A stretch of DNA of 64,000 nt from FEB-12 sp964503315 (GTDB lineage Bacteria; Zixibacteria; MSB-5A5; GN15; FEB-12), in NCBI GenBank assembly GCA_964503315.1, contig CAZCZL010000001.1, positions 124,001-188,000 on the forward strand, in the 5' to 3' direction. The position numbers and the translations under genes are program-made. The notes below the pieces were generated by a model, which made no database searches, was not told the DNA's origin, and saw only the letters and a list, made by a program, of their open reading frames with translations. Shown here piece after piece: positions 1 to 8,541 of this stretch. How positions within the stretch are numbered: position 1 is the first letter of the stretch; each line of letters opens with the position of its first letter.

Positions 1-17
1 ATGGAACCTGGGCGGAA

Positions 18-908
18 ATGGAACGCCGACTCAATGGCGGGGGTGTCACCAATGTCGATGAAGCCCATTATGAGATGAAGTTGGAACCGATCCTCGCTCC
101 AATTGAAGCGGTCCTGGAGTCTTCTCTAAAACTGATCGAAACCGACGATTACGACTCGGCACTGGAAGAAGTCGACTTGAGTCTGCACAAAGCTATCGCC
201 ACGCTCGATACGTTTTTCCAGAGCGGTTCTGATTCGCGGGCTATCGGACGACTCATCCAAAGTAAACTTGAGTGGGTCGCCCCTCCCGATGACGACCTCG
301 CCGATGAGATAACTACGGTTTCACTTGAGTCTGAATCCGAAGCACCTCCGTCGGAAGAGATAACTAATGTTTCCGACGAGGCGCTTGTCTGCTGGTCGGT
401 TCTCCACCATCTGCTGACTATCGGCGTCCCTGAAAATCGACGCGGCGCAGTCGCTCTGCAACGGATGAACGAATGGCGTATCGTCCCGGCCATCACCCGC
501 GTTCTCGAAAAGCACTTTAACGACCCGCGCGCCGCACGGGACAACGCGTTGCTGGTCTGGATGCTCATCGCCTTCCCCGAGCTTCTTCAGCCGACAGAGC
601 GCAAGCCGCTCGGCCAGACGTTGCACAAGCTGTTTGACACCGATGCCGCTTCCGAGTTCCTTCGCGTCAATCGCTGGCAGGAAGCTCACTGGTTCAATCG
701 CGAGCAATTCGATAAGCTGATTTCCACCTTCCTCATCGCCACTATCGCCCGCCTCCGCGATCGTGACCCTGAACCGGTCGACCTGATGGCCCATGCCGGT
801 ACCGCGGCCAGTGACCTGACAACATGGGCCGACCGACTCGGTTACCAGGTTGAGGCATTCCTTGGTGAGTATCTCCCTTCCGCGACGAGGACCCGCCCCC
901 CGCGTTAG
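18..908 (+). CDS. Hypothetical acidic protein, 5' end possibly outside window
   Basis: I do not recognise this protein. The frame is open to the left edge of the window, and the ATG at 18 has no clear ribosome binding site, so the true start may lie upstream or at a later codon. It is about 296 residues with an acidic linker (about residues 90-115, rich in D, E and S) between two helical halves, and it ends at a TAG at 906-908. No signal peptide, membrane segment or catalytic motif is visible. It is followed after 98 bp by the amidohydrolase gene on the same strand. A regulatory or scaffold role would be a guess. Confidence 0.6.
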   Translation: MERRLNGGGVTNVDEAHYEMKLEPILAPIEAVLESSLKLIETDDYDSALEEVDLSLHKAIATLDTFFQSGSDSRAIGRLIQSKLEWVAPPDDDLADEITTVSLESESEAPPSEEITNVSDEALVCWSVLHHLLTIGVPENRRGAVALQRMNEWRIVPAITRVLEKHFNDPRAARDNALLVWMLIAFPELLQPTERKPLGQTLHKLFDTDAASEFLRVNRWQEAHWFNREQFDKLISTFLIATIARLRDRDPEPVDLMAHAGTAASDLTTWADRLGYQVEAFLGEYLPSATRTRPPR

Positions 909-1006
909 AAAGTGCTTTCCAAAATTGACCACCTGATATACTATTGACTGCTGTGACCGGAAATCGTCCCGTCACAGCAGTTTTCAGTATCAGGAGGTTG
1001 CTACAG

Positions 1007-4000
1007 ATGGCTCGCTCAGCCGGACTTTTCTTGATCCTTGTCGCACTACTCGCGGTCACCGTCACCGCCGACACTCTCACCACTGACTCGGCCAAAGCCG
1101 ACACAAAAGATGCCAAATGGGATGTGTCCGAAATCGGTCTTCCCTACGACACGATCGCATTCACCTGCAGTGAAGGCGCATGGATATCTGTTGATGTCCA
1201 CCCTAATGGCAAAATGCTCGTCTTCGACCTGCTCGGCGACATATACACGATGCCGATCGAAGGCGGCCAGGCGACCTGTATCGCCGGCGGCCCCGCCTAT
1301 GAGATACAGCCGCGCTTCAGCCCCGATGGGACCCGAATCTCTTTCACCTCCGACCGCGGCGGCGCTGACAATATCTGGGTGATGGATATAGACGGCACGA
1401 ACCCTGTCCAGATCACCAAAGAAGATTTCCGCCTGCTCAACAACGCCACCTGGCATCCGAGTGGGAAATATATCGTCGCCCGCAAACATTTCACCGGCTA
1501 TCGCTCCATGGGCGCCGGCGAAATGTGGCAGTACATGGTACCTGAAGGCGGCGGTGGCATTCAACTGACGAAGAAGAAAAATGACCAGCAGGATGCCGGC
1601 GAGCCGATCTTCTCCCCCGATGGCAAGTTCCTCTACTGGTCCGAGGATATGTCCGATGGTCCGTTCTTCCAGTACAACAAAGATCCGAACGGAACTATCT
1701 ACGTTATCCGTCGCCTCAATCTCGAGACCGGCGAAATTACAGAACTGATCCAATTGAATGGCGGTGCGGTTCGTCCGCAAATCTCCCCCGATGGCAAAAC
1801 CATGGCCTTTGTCCGCCGTGTGCGCGAGATGTCTGTGTTAAGTCTGTATGAAATCGCCTCCGGCGAGGTCCGCCACCTCTGGAGCGGCCTCGATGAAGAC
1901 CAGCAGGAAACCTGGGCTATCTTCGGCGTCTATCCCGGATTCGACTGGACTCCTGACGGCAAGTCGATAATCATCACCGCCCAAGGCAAACTCTGGCGCG
2001 TCACTATCGCCGATGGCTCGGTAGCGCCTATACCATTTACCGCCAATGTCTCGCAGAAGGTTGTCAAAGCCCTCCGCTTCCCGCAGGACATCGGCGGCCC
2101 TGAATTCACGGCCAAAGTGATCCGTTGGCCACAATTTCTCGCTGGGACAAAGAACTATGTCTTTCAGGCGCTCGGTTATCTTCGTTCCTCCAATACGTCC
2201 GGTACTACTTACAACCGACTGACCAAACAGACCGACCACTTCGAATTCGCACCGTTTCTTTCGCTCGACCAGAAATCTCTCGTCTGCGTCACCTGGAATG
2301 ACACCGCCGGTGGTCGGATCAAGACCATTGACCTTGCGACGGGCAAAGAGCAATTCGTCGTCACCCAGCCCGGCCACTATGTCACGGCATCATTCTCACC
2401 TGACAATAAATGGATCGTCTACCATCGCGGTTATGGCGATGGCTACCGTGGCCGGATGTGGGAAGAAGAACCCGGCATCTATGTAACCGATTCCAAGGGT
2501 CTGACTCCTCCGCGCCTTGTCACTCGCGAAGGACGCAATCCGAGATTTTCTGCCGACGGCCAGCGCGTTTACTTGCTCTCAGGTGAGGGCGAAGGAAGCG
2601 CTCTCGTCTCCGTCAATCTCCTCGGTTCTGACCGCCGCGTTCTCGCTGCCTCCGAACGCGCCACCGACTATAAGCTCTCGCCCGATGAAAACTGGCTCGC
2701 TTTCGAAGAACTCTGGCAAACTTATGTCGTGCCTTTTCCGAAGAACTCCGCTCCGCTCCAGCTCAGTCCGGAAATGCGCTCACTCCCGCTCAAGCGTCTT
2801 TCCGCCGACGCGGGCACTTACCTCAACTGGTCACCCGACAGCAAAACCATATACTGGAGTCTCGGACCGGATATCTTCTGGCACCATCTTGATGCGCTCT
2901 ACGCCAAGCGTGATTCCACCGACACCACGAAGGTGAAACCTGGCCAGTTGAGTATCACGCTCAAAGAAAAGGCCGATATCCCGAATACCGACCTCTATCT
3001 CGTTGGTGCCCGCATCGCGCCGATGAATGACCTGTCCCTCATTGAGAGCGGTGTCGTCCATGTGAAAGGGAACCTCATTACCGAGGTCGGCACTAAAGAC
3101 CAGATCAAGATCCCTGTCGGCGCGAAGGTCATCGATGTCACCGGCAAATTCCTCATGCCCGGCATTATCGATATCCACGCGCATACCGGCTCGTCCAATC
3201 AGGATGTTTACTCCCAGCAGAAATGGGCGTGGCTTGCCAACCTCGCGTTTGGTGTCACCACCACGCATGACCCAAGCAACAACACTGAGATGATCTTTGC
3301 CGAGAGCGAACTTCAGATGCAGGGGAACTATCTCGCCCCGCGCGTCTTCTCCACCGGCACGATTCTCTATGGCGCCGATGGTAGTTTCAAGACCGTGATC
3401 AATTCTTACGAGGATGCCGTCTCCGCCATCAAGCGGACCACCGCCTGGGGAGCATTCTCCGTTAAGAGCTACAATCAGCCGCGCCGCGAACAGCGCCAGA
3501 TGGTTATCAAAGCCGCGCATGAACTCGGCGTTATGGTCATTCCTGAAGGCGGCTCGACCCTGCACTACAATATGACGCATTACCTCGACGGCCACACCAC
3601 CCTTGAACACTGCGTCCCGGTCACCCCGCTGTATGAACCGGAACTTCAGTTGATGAGTAAGACCGGCACCGGCTATACTCCGACCATGATTGTCGCCTAT
3701 GGCGGCATTATGGGTGAAAACTACTGGTACCAAGTTTCCAATGTCTGGGAGAATGAACGGCTCGCCCGCTTCGTCCCGCGGTCCGTGCTCGACCCGCGGT
3801 CTCGTCGTCGGCCGATGGCCCCTGAGTCCGAATACCACCACTTCTCTATCTCCAAAACCGCCGCCGAGATTCTGAAGCGTGGCGGTCTGGTTGAACTCGG
3901 CGCCCACGGCCAACTCCAGGGACTCGGCGCGCACTGGGAGCTCTGGATGTTCCAACAGGGTGGCATGACCAACCATGAAGCGCTCCGTGTCGCCACTTAC

Positions 4001-4267
4001 AACGGCGCCAAATCTATCGGACTCGACCACAAGCTCGGCTCGATTCAGCCTGGCATGCTGGCTGATCTGATCGTCATCGATGGCGACCCGATCAAAGACA
4101 TTCGCCAATCGGAGAATATCGTCTACACGATGGTGAATGGCCGGCTGTTCGATGCCCGCACCCTTGAGCAGATCGAACCGGTCCGGAAACCGTTGCCCAA
4201 GGGCCCGAATCTGATGGGAATCCGCGGCACCGATGTCAATACCTCGTGCCTCCAGCACGAGCACTGA
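1007..4267 (+). CDS. Secreted TolB-like beta-propeller amidohydrolase
   Basis: A 1086-residue exported protein. The start at 1007 is preferred over the longer frame from 944 because AGGAGG lies 9 bases upstream and a clean signal peptide (MARSAGLFLILVALLAVTV) follows. Roughly residues 25-640 are WD40/PD40-type propeller blades with repeated SPDG/SPDGK turns. The C-terminal part is an amidohydrolase: the metal motif HAH is near residue 722 (MPGIIDIHAHTG), a second His lies in HTTLEH, and the family-typical tail GSIQPGMLADLIVIDGDP is present. Proteins of this architecture are annotated as periplasmic peptidase or imidazolonepropionase-like hydrolases. The substrate is unknown. Confidence in family is high, in reaction low. 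Confidence 0.88.
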   Translation: MARSAGLFLILVALLAVTVTADTLTTDSAKADTKDAKWDVSEIGLPYDTIAFTCSEGAWISVDVHPNGKMLVFDLLGDIYTMPIEGGQATCIAGGPAYEIQPRFSPDGTRISFTSDRGGADNIWVMDIDGTNPVQITKEDFRLLNNATWHPSGKYIVARKHFTGYRSMGAGEMWQYMVPEGGGGIQLTKKKNDQQDAGEPIFSPDGKFLYWSEDMSDGPFFQYNKDPNGTIYVIRRLNLETGEITELIQLNGGAVRPQISPDGKTMAFVRRVREMSVLSLYEIASGEVRHLWSGLDEDQQETWAIFGVYPGFDWTPDGKSIIITAQGKLWRVTIADGSVAPIPFTANVSQKVVKALRFPQDIGGPEFTAKVIRWPQFLAGTKNYVFQALGYLRSSNTSGTTYNRLTKQTDHFEFAPFLSLDQKSLVCVTWNDTAGGRIKTIDLATGKEQFVVTQPGHYVTASFSPDNKWIVYHRGYGDGYRGRMWEEEPGIYVTDSKGLTPPRLVTREGRNPRFSADGQRVYLLSGEGEGSALVSVNLLGSDRRVLAASERATDYKLSPDENWLAFEELWQTYVVPFPKNSAPLQLSPEMRSLPLKRLSADAGTYLNWSPDSKTIYWSLGPDIFWHHLDALYAKRDSTDTTKVKPGQLSITLKEKADIPNTDLYLVGARIAPMNDLSLIESGVVHVKGNLITEVGTKDQIKIPVGAKVIDVTGKFLMPGIIDIHAHTGSSNQDVYSQQKWAWLANLAFGVTTTHDPSNNTEMIFAESELQMQGNYLAPRVFSTGTILYGADGSFKTVINSYEDAVSAIKRTTAWGAFSVKSYNQPRREQRQMVIKAAHELGVMVIPEGGSTLHYNMTHYLDGHTTLEHCVPVTPLYEPELQLMSKTGTGYTPTMIVAYGGIMGENYWYQVSNVWENERLARFVPRSVLDPRSRRRPMAPESEYHHFSISKTAAEILKRGGLVELGAHGQLQGLGAHWELWMFQQGGMTNHEALRVATYNGAKSIGLDHKLGSIQPGMLADLIVIDGDPIKDIRQSENIVYTMVNGRLFDARTLEQIEPVRKPLPKGPNLMGIRGTDVNTSCLQHEH

Positions 4268-4292
4268 TGGTCACGATTCGAAAGAATCGTAT

Positions 4293-4316
4293 TGCCCTGA
4301 GCGCAGTCGAAGGGCA
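4293..4316. repeat. Dispersed hairpin repeat, short copy (family B)
   Basis: TGCCCT and AGGGCA arms enclose a GAGCGCAGTCGA core. The same GAGCG(A/C)AG...TCGA core sits inside longer hairpins at 16071-16113 and 16875-16919. Confidence 0.6.
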
Positions 4317-4326
4317 AACACAGAGA

Positions 4327-4358
4327 AAAGGCCGGGCATTTCGCTCGGCCTTTTCTTA
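4327..4358. terminator. Terminator of the propeller-amidohydrolase gene
   Basis: AAAAGGCCG and CGGCCTTTTC arms around an 11-base loop give a GC-rich hairpin with a T-rich tail. It lies between two convergent genes and could work in both directions. Confidence 0.75.
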
Positions 4359-4365
4359 TTTGAGC

Positions 4366-4430
4366 GGCAGACCTCCTGGTCTGCCCTACCCTAACTCCGT
4401 TGATTTGAGCGGCAGACCTCCCGGTCTGCC
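4366..4430. repeat. Two copies of a GGCAGACC palindrome (family A)
   Basis: GGCAGACCTCCTGGTCTGCC at 4366-4385 and a one-base variant at 4411-4430 are each preceded by TTTGAGC, 45 bp apart. Each copy is an 8-bp stem with a 4-base loop. Related units with arms GCAGAC/GTCTGC recur near 16194 and 16359. Confidence 0.75.
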
Positions 4431-4464
4431 CTTCCTTTGCCCCGCGAGCATGTGACCCGCCGCC

Positions 4465-6201
4465 CTACTTCTTCGACTCCACCCATCGATCGACTATTGC
4501 ACTCAATGTCGCCAGTGGCACACACCCATATTTCAACAACTCATCATGGAACGACCGAATATCAAATCTCTCCCCAAGCGTCGCCTCAGCTTTCTTCCGC
4601 AGCGCTCGGATATGCAGCTCCCCTATTTTGTACGACACCGCCTGCCCCGGCCAGACGATATACCGATCTATCTCCACCTCGACATCATGCCGCGGCTTGC
4701 TCGAGTTCTGCATGAAGAACTGGATCGCCTGCTCGCGACTCCATCCCTTGGCATGCATACCCGGATCAACCACCAATCTGATCGCCCGCCACATCTCAAA
4801 TGACAACTGCCCGAACTTGGCATACGGATCGGCATAGAACCCCATCTGCTCTCCAAGACTCTCTGAATAGAGCGCCCATCCCTCGCCATACGCGGTTATC
4901 CACGACTGACGCCTGAACTCCGGTATATCTTCCAACTCCTGCGCCAATGCTATCTGCAAGTGATGCCCCGGCACTGCCTCGTGCAGGGTCAACGCCTCCA
5001 TCTCCCACTTCGGCCGCGACGGCAAGTTGTACAGATTCGCGTAGAAATATCCCGGCCGTCCTCCTTGCGGTGATCCCGGCTGATAATACGCAGTCGTCTG
5101 CTGTTTCTCCATGTATGACGGTATCGGCGTGACACCATAGGGAAGCCGCGGGAGTATTCCAAAGAACTTCACCAGTTCCGGGTCAACCCGCTTGGAGATA
5201 TCTCGATATGTCCTCAGTAACTCCTGCGGGTCGGTGAAATAGAACTGCGGGTCGGTCCGCAGGAACTCGATGAACCCGTCAAACCCACCCTTGAATCCGG
5301 AGAGCTTGATCACCCGCTCCATTTCGCCGCGAATTCGAGCGACCTCGGCCTGTCCCGTCTCAAATATCTGGTCCGCGGTCAGATCAAGAGTCGTATTCTT
5401 CCGCAGCAAAAACTCATACCACTCCCGCCCGCGCGGCATTGATCTCCAGGCTATCTCTTCACGACATTTCGGAAGATACTGATCTGCGACAAACCGGAAG
5501 AACTCCTTGAGCGACTCCCTGATATTCGCCGAGTATAGACTGAAGACCTGCTGCCGGAACTGCTCCCATGTCGCATCCGGTAGCTCATGCGGCTTGTTCT
5601 GCAGCGCCACCAATAGCGCCGACTCCGCCGGATCTTTCGTGATCAGATTCGCTATCTGTTCCGGCAATCCGCGCAGCGGCCCGCGCGGGGGTGTGATTCC
5701 AAGCCGCGCTCCCTCTTTCATCAACGTGATCCCCTGCGCGATAGACTCCGGCACGCTCTCCAATCGACTGAGAAACTGCTCTCTCTGCGTTTGATTAGCC
5801 AGCGGCATGATCTCAAGGGTCCGCGGGATCAATTGCTGGATCCCATCCATCTGCGTCGTTTCGACCAACTCAGACCGGAACTCCGCCGAAGTCAACTCCT
5901 CTTCGATATTCCGCTCGAACAACTCAACACTGAGCATTTCTTGCCGTGCCAATCCATTCTTCGGGATCGACCGAAGCACCCTAAGCATCGTCTTCAAATC
6001 GTCGACCCGCCGTTGGAACGCATCCGGCGAGCGATCTGTCCACTTGTCATTATGTGCGGAATAGCCGAGAAACGTCCCCCACTCCGGACTCTCCGCCATC
6101 TGCCACTTCCACGCGAGCTCAAAGAAACGATTGAGTGCTTCTTTTGGATTACTATCATTTACTGCCAATTTCGCTATCTGGTCTATGATGCCTTGATGCA
6201 T
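4465..6201 (-). CDS. DUF885 family protein (putative metallopeptidase-like)
   Basis: A 578-residue protein of the DUF885 family. The diagnostic motif HEAVPGHHLQ is near residue 410, followed by the typical YGEGWALYSE block (about residue 450), which resembles the HExxH...E arrangement of gluzincin metallopeptidases. The family is usually annotated as an uncharacterised or peptidase-like protein. The start has AGAGGA 6 bases upstream. No convincing signal peptide is seen, so it is probably cytoplasmic in this organism. It is convergent with the amidohydrolase gene and stands alone as a transcription unit. Family assignment is firm; activity is inferred from the family. Confidence 0.9.
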   Translation of the reverse strand: MHQGIIDQIAKLAVNDSNPKEALNRFFELAWKWQMAESPEWGTFLGYSAHNDKWTDRSPDAFQRRVDDLKTMLRVLRSIPKNGLARQEMLSVELFERNIEEELTSAEFRSELVETTQMDGIQQLIPRTLEIMPLANQTQREQFLSRLESVPESIAQGITLMKEGARLGITPPRGPLRGLPEQIANLITKDPAESALLVALQNKPHELPDATWEQFRQQVFSLYSANIRESLKEFFRFVADQYLPKCREEIAWRSMPRGREWYEFLLRKNTTLDLTADQIFETGQAEVARIRGEMERVIKLSGFKGGFDGFIEFLRTDPQFYFTDPQELLRTYRDISKRVDPELVKFFGILPRLPYGVTPIPSYMEKQQTTAYYQPGSPQGGRPGYFYANLYNLPSRPKWEMEALTLHEAVPGHHLQIALAQELEDIPEFRRQSWITAYGEGWALYSESLGEQMGFYADPYAKFGQLSFEMWRAIRLVVDPGMHAKGWSREQAIQFFMQNSSKPRHDVEVEIDRYIVWPGQAVSYKIGELHIRALRKKAEATLGERFDIRSFHDELLKYGCVPLATLSAIVDRWVESKK

Positions 6202-6382
6202 ACTGGTCCTCTGTTGATGAATCGTGCGTGCGATAATAGATCAAACTGAAGTTAATGAAGGCTCCTGTCAAGTGCGCTTAACGCAGAATAACTACAATAA
6301 AGGTCTGGGATTCAGTGCCCAGCTGCCGCTATCGGGAATATTGGCTGGATGTGGGCAGAAGGGGAAATGCGGCAAACAGTAC

Positions 6383-6414
6383 TCCTTCGCCCGGTCATTT
6401 GACCGGGCGAAGGA
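6383..6414 (-). terminator. Perfect 15-bp inverted repeat, likely terminator of the lipoprotein gene
   Basis: TCCTTCGCCCGGTCA and its exact complement are separated by 2 bases, 27 bp after the stop codon of the gene at 6441-7451. The T-run on the minus strand is weak (GTACTGTTTG), so termination efficiency is uncertain. Confidence 0.6.
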
Positions 6415-6440
6415 TCGTGAATGACGATGTCATTCAGATA

Positions 6441-7451
6441 TCATGTTTTCGTGCGGCCGGTTCCTTTGGTGCCTATGTACACTTCAAGAACTGAGGCAAA
6501 CCCATTAATCGCTAACGTGGGTGGGTACAGGACTACCTCAGGTGTTACATACCCCAGCAGATCCGCTGGGTTCAGATGATCGATGATCGTGTTGCGGGCA
6601 TAGGAGTGAACAGCGCCTTCCAGGCCCTGATAGGTAGCGGCAGCATCCAGCCCGAATGTCAGTCGATACCAACCGGATTTATTGGTCAGTGGAACGTCCG
6701 TCACATCCCAATTGAACCCATAAATGCACTTGCCGGACATGTTCACCTCGGCGGAGAATGCGTCAGTCGGACCGTCAACGAAATAGCCTTCGTAACAAGG
6801 GCTGTCATACACGGTTAGGATCGGAACCCCGCCTTTGGCGTCCAGTCTCTCAATGGTCAGTCGGGCAACGCTCGAGTAGACAGTTGCCAGTGCCGCTTGA
6901 TACTTGACGGTGTTGGTCACGAAGACCTCGTTCAACTGCGTGCCACCAAGCGAGAACATACTATACCCTTGCAGATCAAACACGTCGGAGGGAGTCGTCA
7001 ACACCACTTCGACTCTCACTTTCGAACGCTCGTTCCAGGTTTGACGCGTCAGGTTGTCCGCCCAGTCGAGTTCCACGGGAACAAGTCCGCCGGAAATCGA
7101 TCCGTCGGCCCAATCGGCTTGCCACTCATTGATCGATGGGTTGCGATACACAGGGAAACCATCGATCAACGTGACATCGTCGTACGGGTCAATGAATGAT
7201 TCAACACCGGGAGTCCCCCGCAAACCGGTCGCGTTGGTGAGCAGATCACCGGTCAGTCCGTGACCTTCAGCAAAAATTACCGGCATCGACAGGCAGTTGC
7301 CGTAGGTCGATGGTGGCTTGGCAACGGCTACCGGTTCGTTTCCTTTCACACCGACTGGCTCCGCCGGGTCGCTTATCCGGTGTGAGCAGCTTACAATCGC
7401 CGCCACGCATGCTAACAGGCAAAGCGCGCCTGCCACGCTCAGCTTTTTCAT
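6441..7451 (-). CDS. Predicted lipoprotein of unknown function
   Basis: A 336-residue protein that begins MKKLSVAGALCLLACVAAIVSC: a charged start, a hydrophobic segment and a lipobox (IVSC) with Cys22 as the likely lipidated residue. The rest is rich in beta-type sequence with few charges and has no catalytic motif I recognise. A strong sigma-70-type promoter lies upstream (7528-7556). The gene is a single unit, with a perfect hairpin after its stop codon. It is probably an envelope protein; the exact role is unknown. Confidence 0.75.
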   Translation of the reverse strand: MKKLSVAGALCLLACVAAIVSCSHRISDPAEPVGVKGNEPVAVAKPPSTYGNCLSMPVIFAEGHGLTGDLLTNATGLRGTPGVESFIDPYDDVTLIDGFPVYRNPSINEWQADWADGSISGGLVPVELDWADNLTRQTWNERSKVRVEVVLTTPSDVFDLQGYSMFSLGGTQLNEVFVTNTVKYQAALATVYSSVARLTIERLDAKGGVPILTVYDSPCYEGYFVDGPTDAFSAEVNMSGKCIYGFNWDVTDVPLTNKSGWYRLTFGLDAAATYQGLEGAVHSYARNTIIDHLNPADLLGYVTPEVVLYPPTLAINGFASVLEVYIGTKGTGRTKT

Positions 7452-7527
7452 AGATGCCCCTCTTCAGATTGAATGGTTTGGATTGTTCGAGAATGCCTAG
7501 TGGCTGGATAGACCCCACTTCATTTAC

Positions 7528-7556
7528 ATAATAGCCCGATTTGTCCATTATGTCAA
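7528..7556 (-). promoter_or_regulatory. Sigma-70-type promoter for the lipoprotein gene
   Basis: Read on the minus strand: TTGACA (7556-7551), 17-base spacer, TATTAT (7533-7528). Both boxes are near consensus and the gene starts about 75 bases downstream. Confidence 0.75.
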
Positions 7557-7913
7557 GAAGGTAAAGTTTTCCGACTGTTCCAATTTATTGTTCTCGCCGG
7601 GTTTCAAACTGCCGCCTGCCGAGCCGACTGGCATCCAACAGACCCTCGAAAGCTAGTTGGTCCTTGATTCCGGCATTGGTACCGTCCGTGTGTCAGCCCA
7701 CGCCAGACTAACCGATGGGTCGCCTTTCCGAACGATCTTGCCAGGAAAGAAATGAATCGGTGCGAGTGACTACTGTGACGACACTAATTGTTGTGATGAA
7801 GTGAAGTGCGCAGGAGGCTGACAGTGAATTGGTAGCGGCAACCTGTCAGATAGACATGCGCCACCCGAAAAGGTGGGTTGACCCGATTATTCCGCGTCTC
7901 CAGGAGAAAAAAA
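7557..7913. other. Intergenic stretch with no feature seen
   Basis: No ORF with a ribosome binding site, no terminator-like hairpin with a T-run and no RNA gene was found between the lipoprotein promoter and the tRNA. Confidence 0.5.
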
Positions 7914-7987
7914 TAGCGGCGCAGGGACTTGAACCCCGGACACGCGGATTATGATTCCGCTGCTCTAACCAACTGAGCTACGCCGCC
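7914..7987 (-). tRNA. tRNA-Met (CAT anticodon)
   Basis: 74 nt. The minus-strand sequence starts GGCGGCGTAGCTCAG and has the anticodon loop ATCATAA on a GCGGA/TCCGC stem, a T-arm with TTCAAGT, and an acceptor stem closing on CGCCGCT plus discriminator A. CCA is not encoded. The pattern fits elongator Met rather than initiator; a CAT tRNA modified to lysidine (Ile2) cannot be excluded from sequence alone. Confidence 0.93.
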
Positions 7988-8081
7988 ATTTCAAAGAGGG
8001 ACGCAATCTAATGATTTTCCTCCCGCCGTCAAGAACCTAATACACCACCCCTCCAGCCCGCCATTCCTCCCGATCCGCCCC

Positions 8082-8114
8082 AAAAAAACAGCACCCGCTC
8101 GAATGAGCAGGTGC
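8082..8114 (-). terminator. Minus-strand rho-independent terminator, no obvious gene upstream
   Basis: On the minus strand a GCACC-x-GCTC / GAGC-x-GGTGC type stem with a GAAT-like loop is followed by seven T. There is no CDS between it and the next terminator at 8186-8219. Confidence 0.65.
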
Positions 8115-8185
8115 CGATATCCGAATGCAACCATCGGAGATATCACAAGCAGAGTGAAACCCCTACCCTGCGAAGATATTCTTGA

Positions 8186-8219
8186 GAAAAAAGGAGTTGC
8201 CCCTCACAAGCAACTCCTT
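8186..8219 (-). terminator. Minus-strand rho-independent terminator closing an ORF-poor region
   Basis: AAGGAGTTGC and GCAACTCCTT arms (10 bp) with a 9-base loop run into TTTTTT on the minus strand. The transcript it ends must start downstream of the lpd terminator at 8471-8504. Confidence 0.75.
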
Positions 8220-8470
8220 AAACCCCACCTCTTAAATACCCTTCACCGCCATACTGCGTATATTTAAGAGTAACTAACTTCGACAGACTTATAATCAATC
8301 AATATGCCAAAGACGACCGTTTGCGTACATATCTTCTAAGCTATTGTCATACATAAAAATACAGATTAGGGGACGATTTTAACACCTCCGCGAAACCACT
8401 CTCTAACGCATCTTTTGCGCTGGGGAAAATACCTAATAGGCCGCTCAAAAGAGCATTTGCGTTGCCGCAC
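8220..8470 (-). ncRNA. Candidate small RNA locus (unclassified)
   Basis: About 250 bp, AT-richer than its surroundings, lies between two minus-strand terminators. It contains a perfect 10-bp inverted repeat (CTCTTAAATA / TATTTAAGAG, 8229-8238 and 8261-8270) and a mini-ORF of 19 codons (8295-8354) without a ribosome binding site. It matches no RNA family I know: no tmRNA, SRP RNA or 6S hallmarks. The call rests only on the terminator, the hairpins and the absence of genes. Confidence 0.3.
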
Positions 8471-8504
8471 AAAAAGATAGCCGCACGCATCGGATGCGTG
8501 CGGC
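8471..8504 (-). terminator. Terminator of lpd
   Basis: Perfect 11-bp stem GCCGCACGCAT / ATGCGTGCGGC with a 3-base loop, followed on the minus strand by TATCTTTTTG, 38 bp after the lpd stop codon. Confidence 0.85.
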
Positions 8505-8541
8505 TCCATAGATCTCGCCCTCAAATGGGGCAATAAGCAGA

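Noticed and set aside
944..1006. Longer start of the amidohydrolase frame
   Set aside because: AGGAGG and a signal peptide fit ATG 1007; the extra residues break the signal peptide and have no ribosome binding site.
2831..4264. Long minus-strand ORF of 477 codons
   Set aside because: It is the shadow of the amidohydrolase gene; composition is non-protein-like and no binding site is present.
8220..8470. tmRNA, SRP RNA or 6S RNA
   Set aside because: None of their hallmark sequences or tRNA-like ends is present; kept only as an unclassified RNA candidate.
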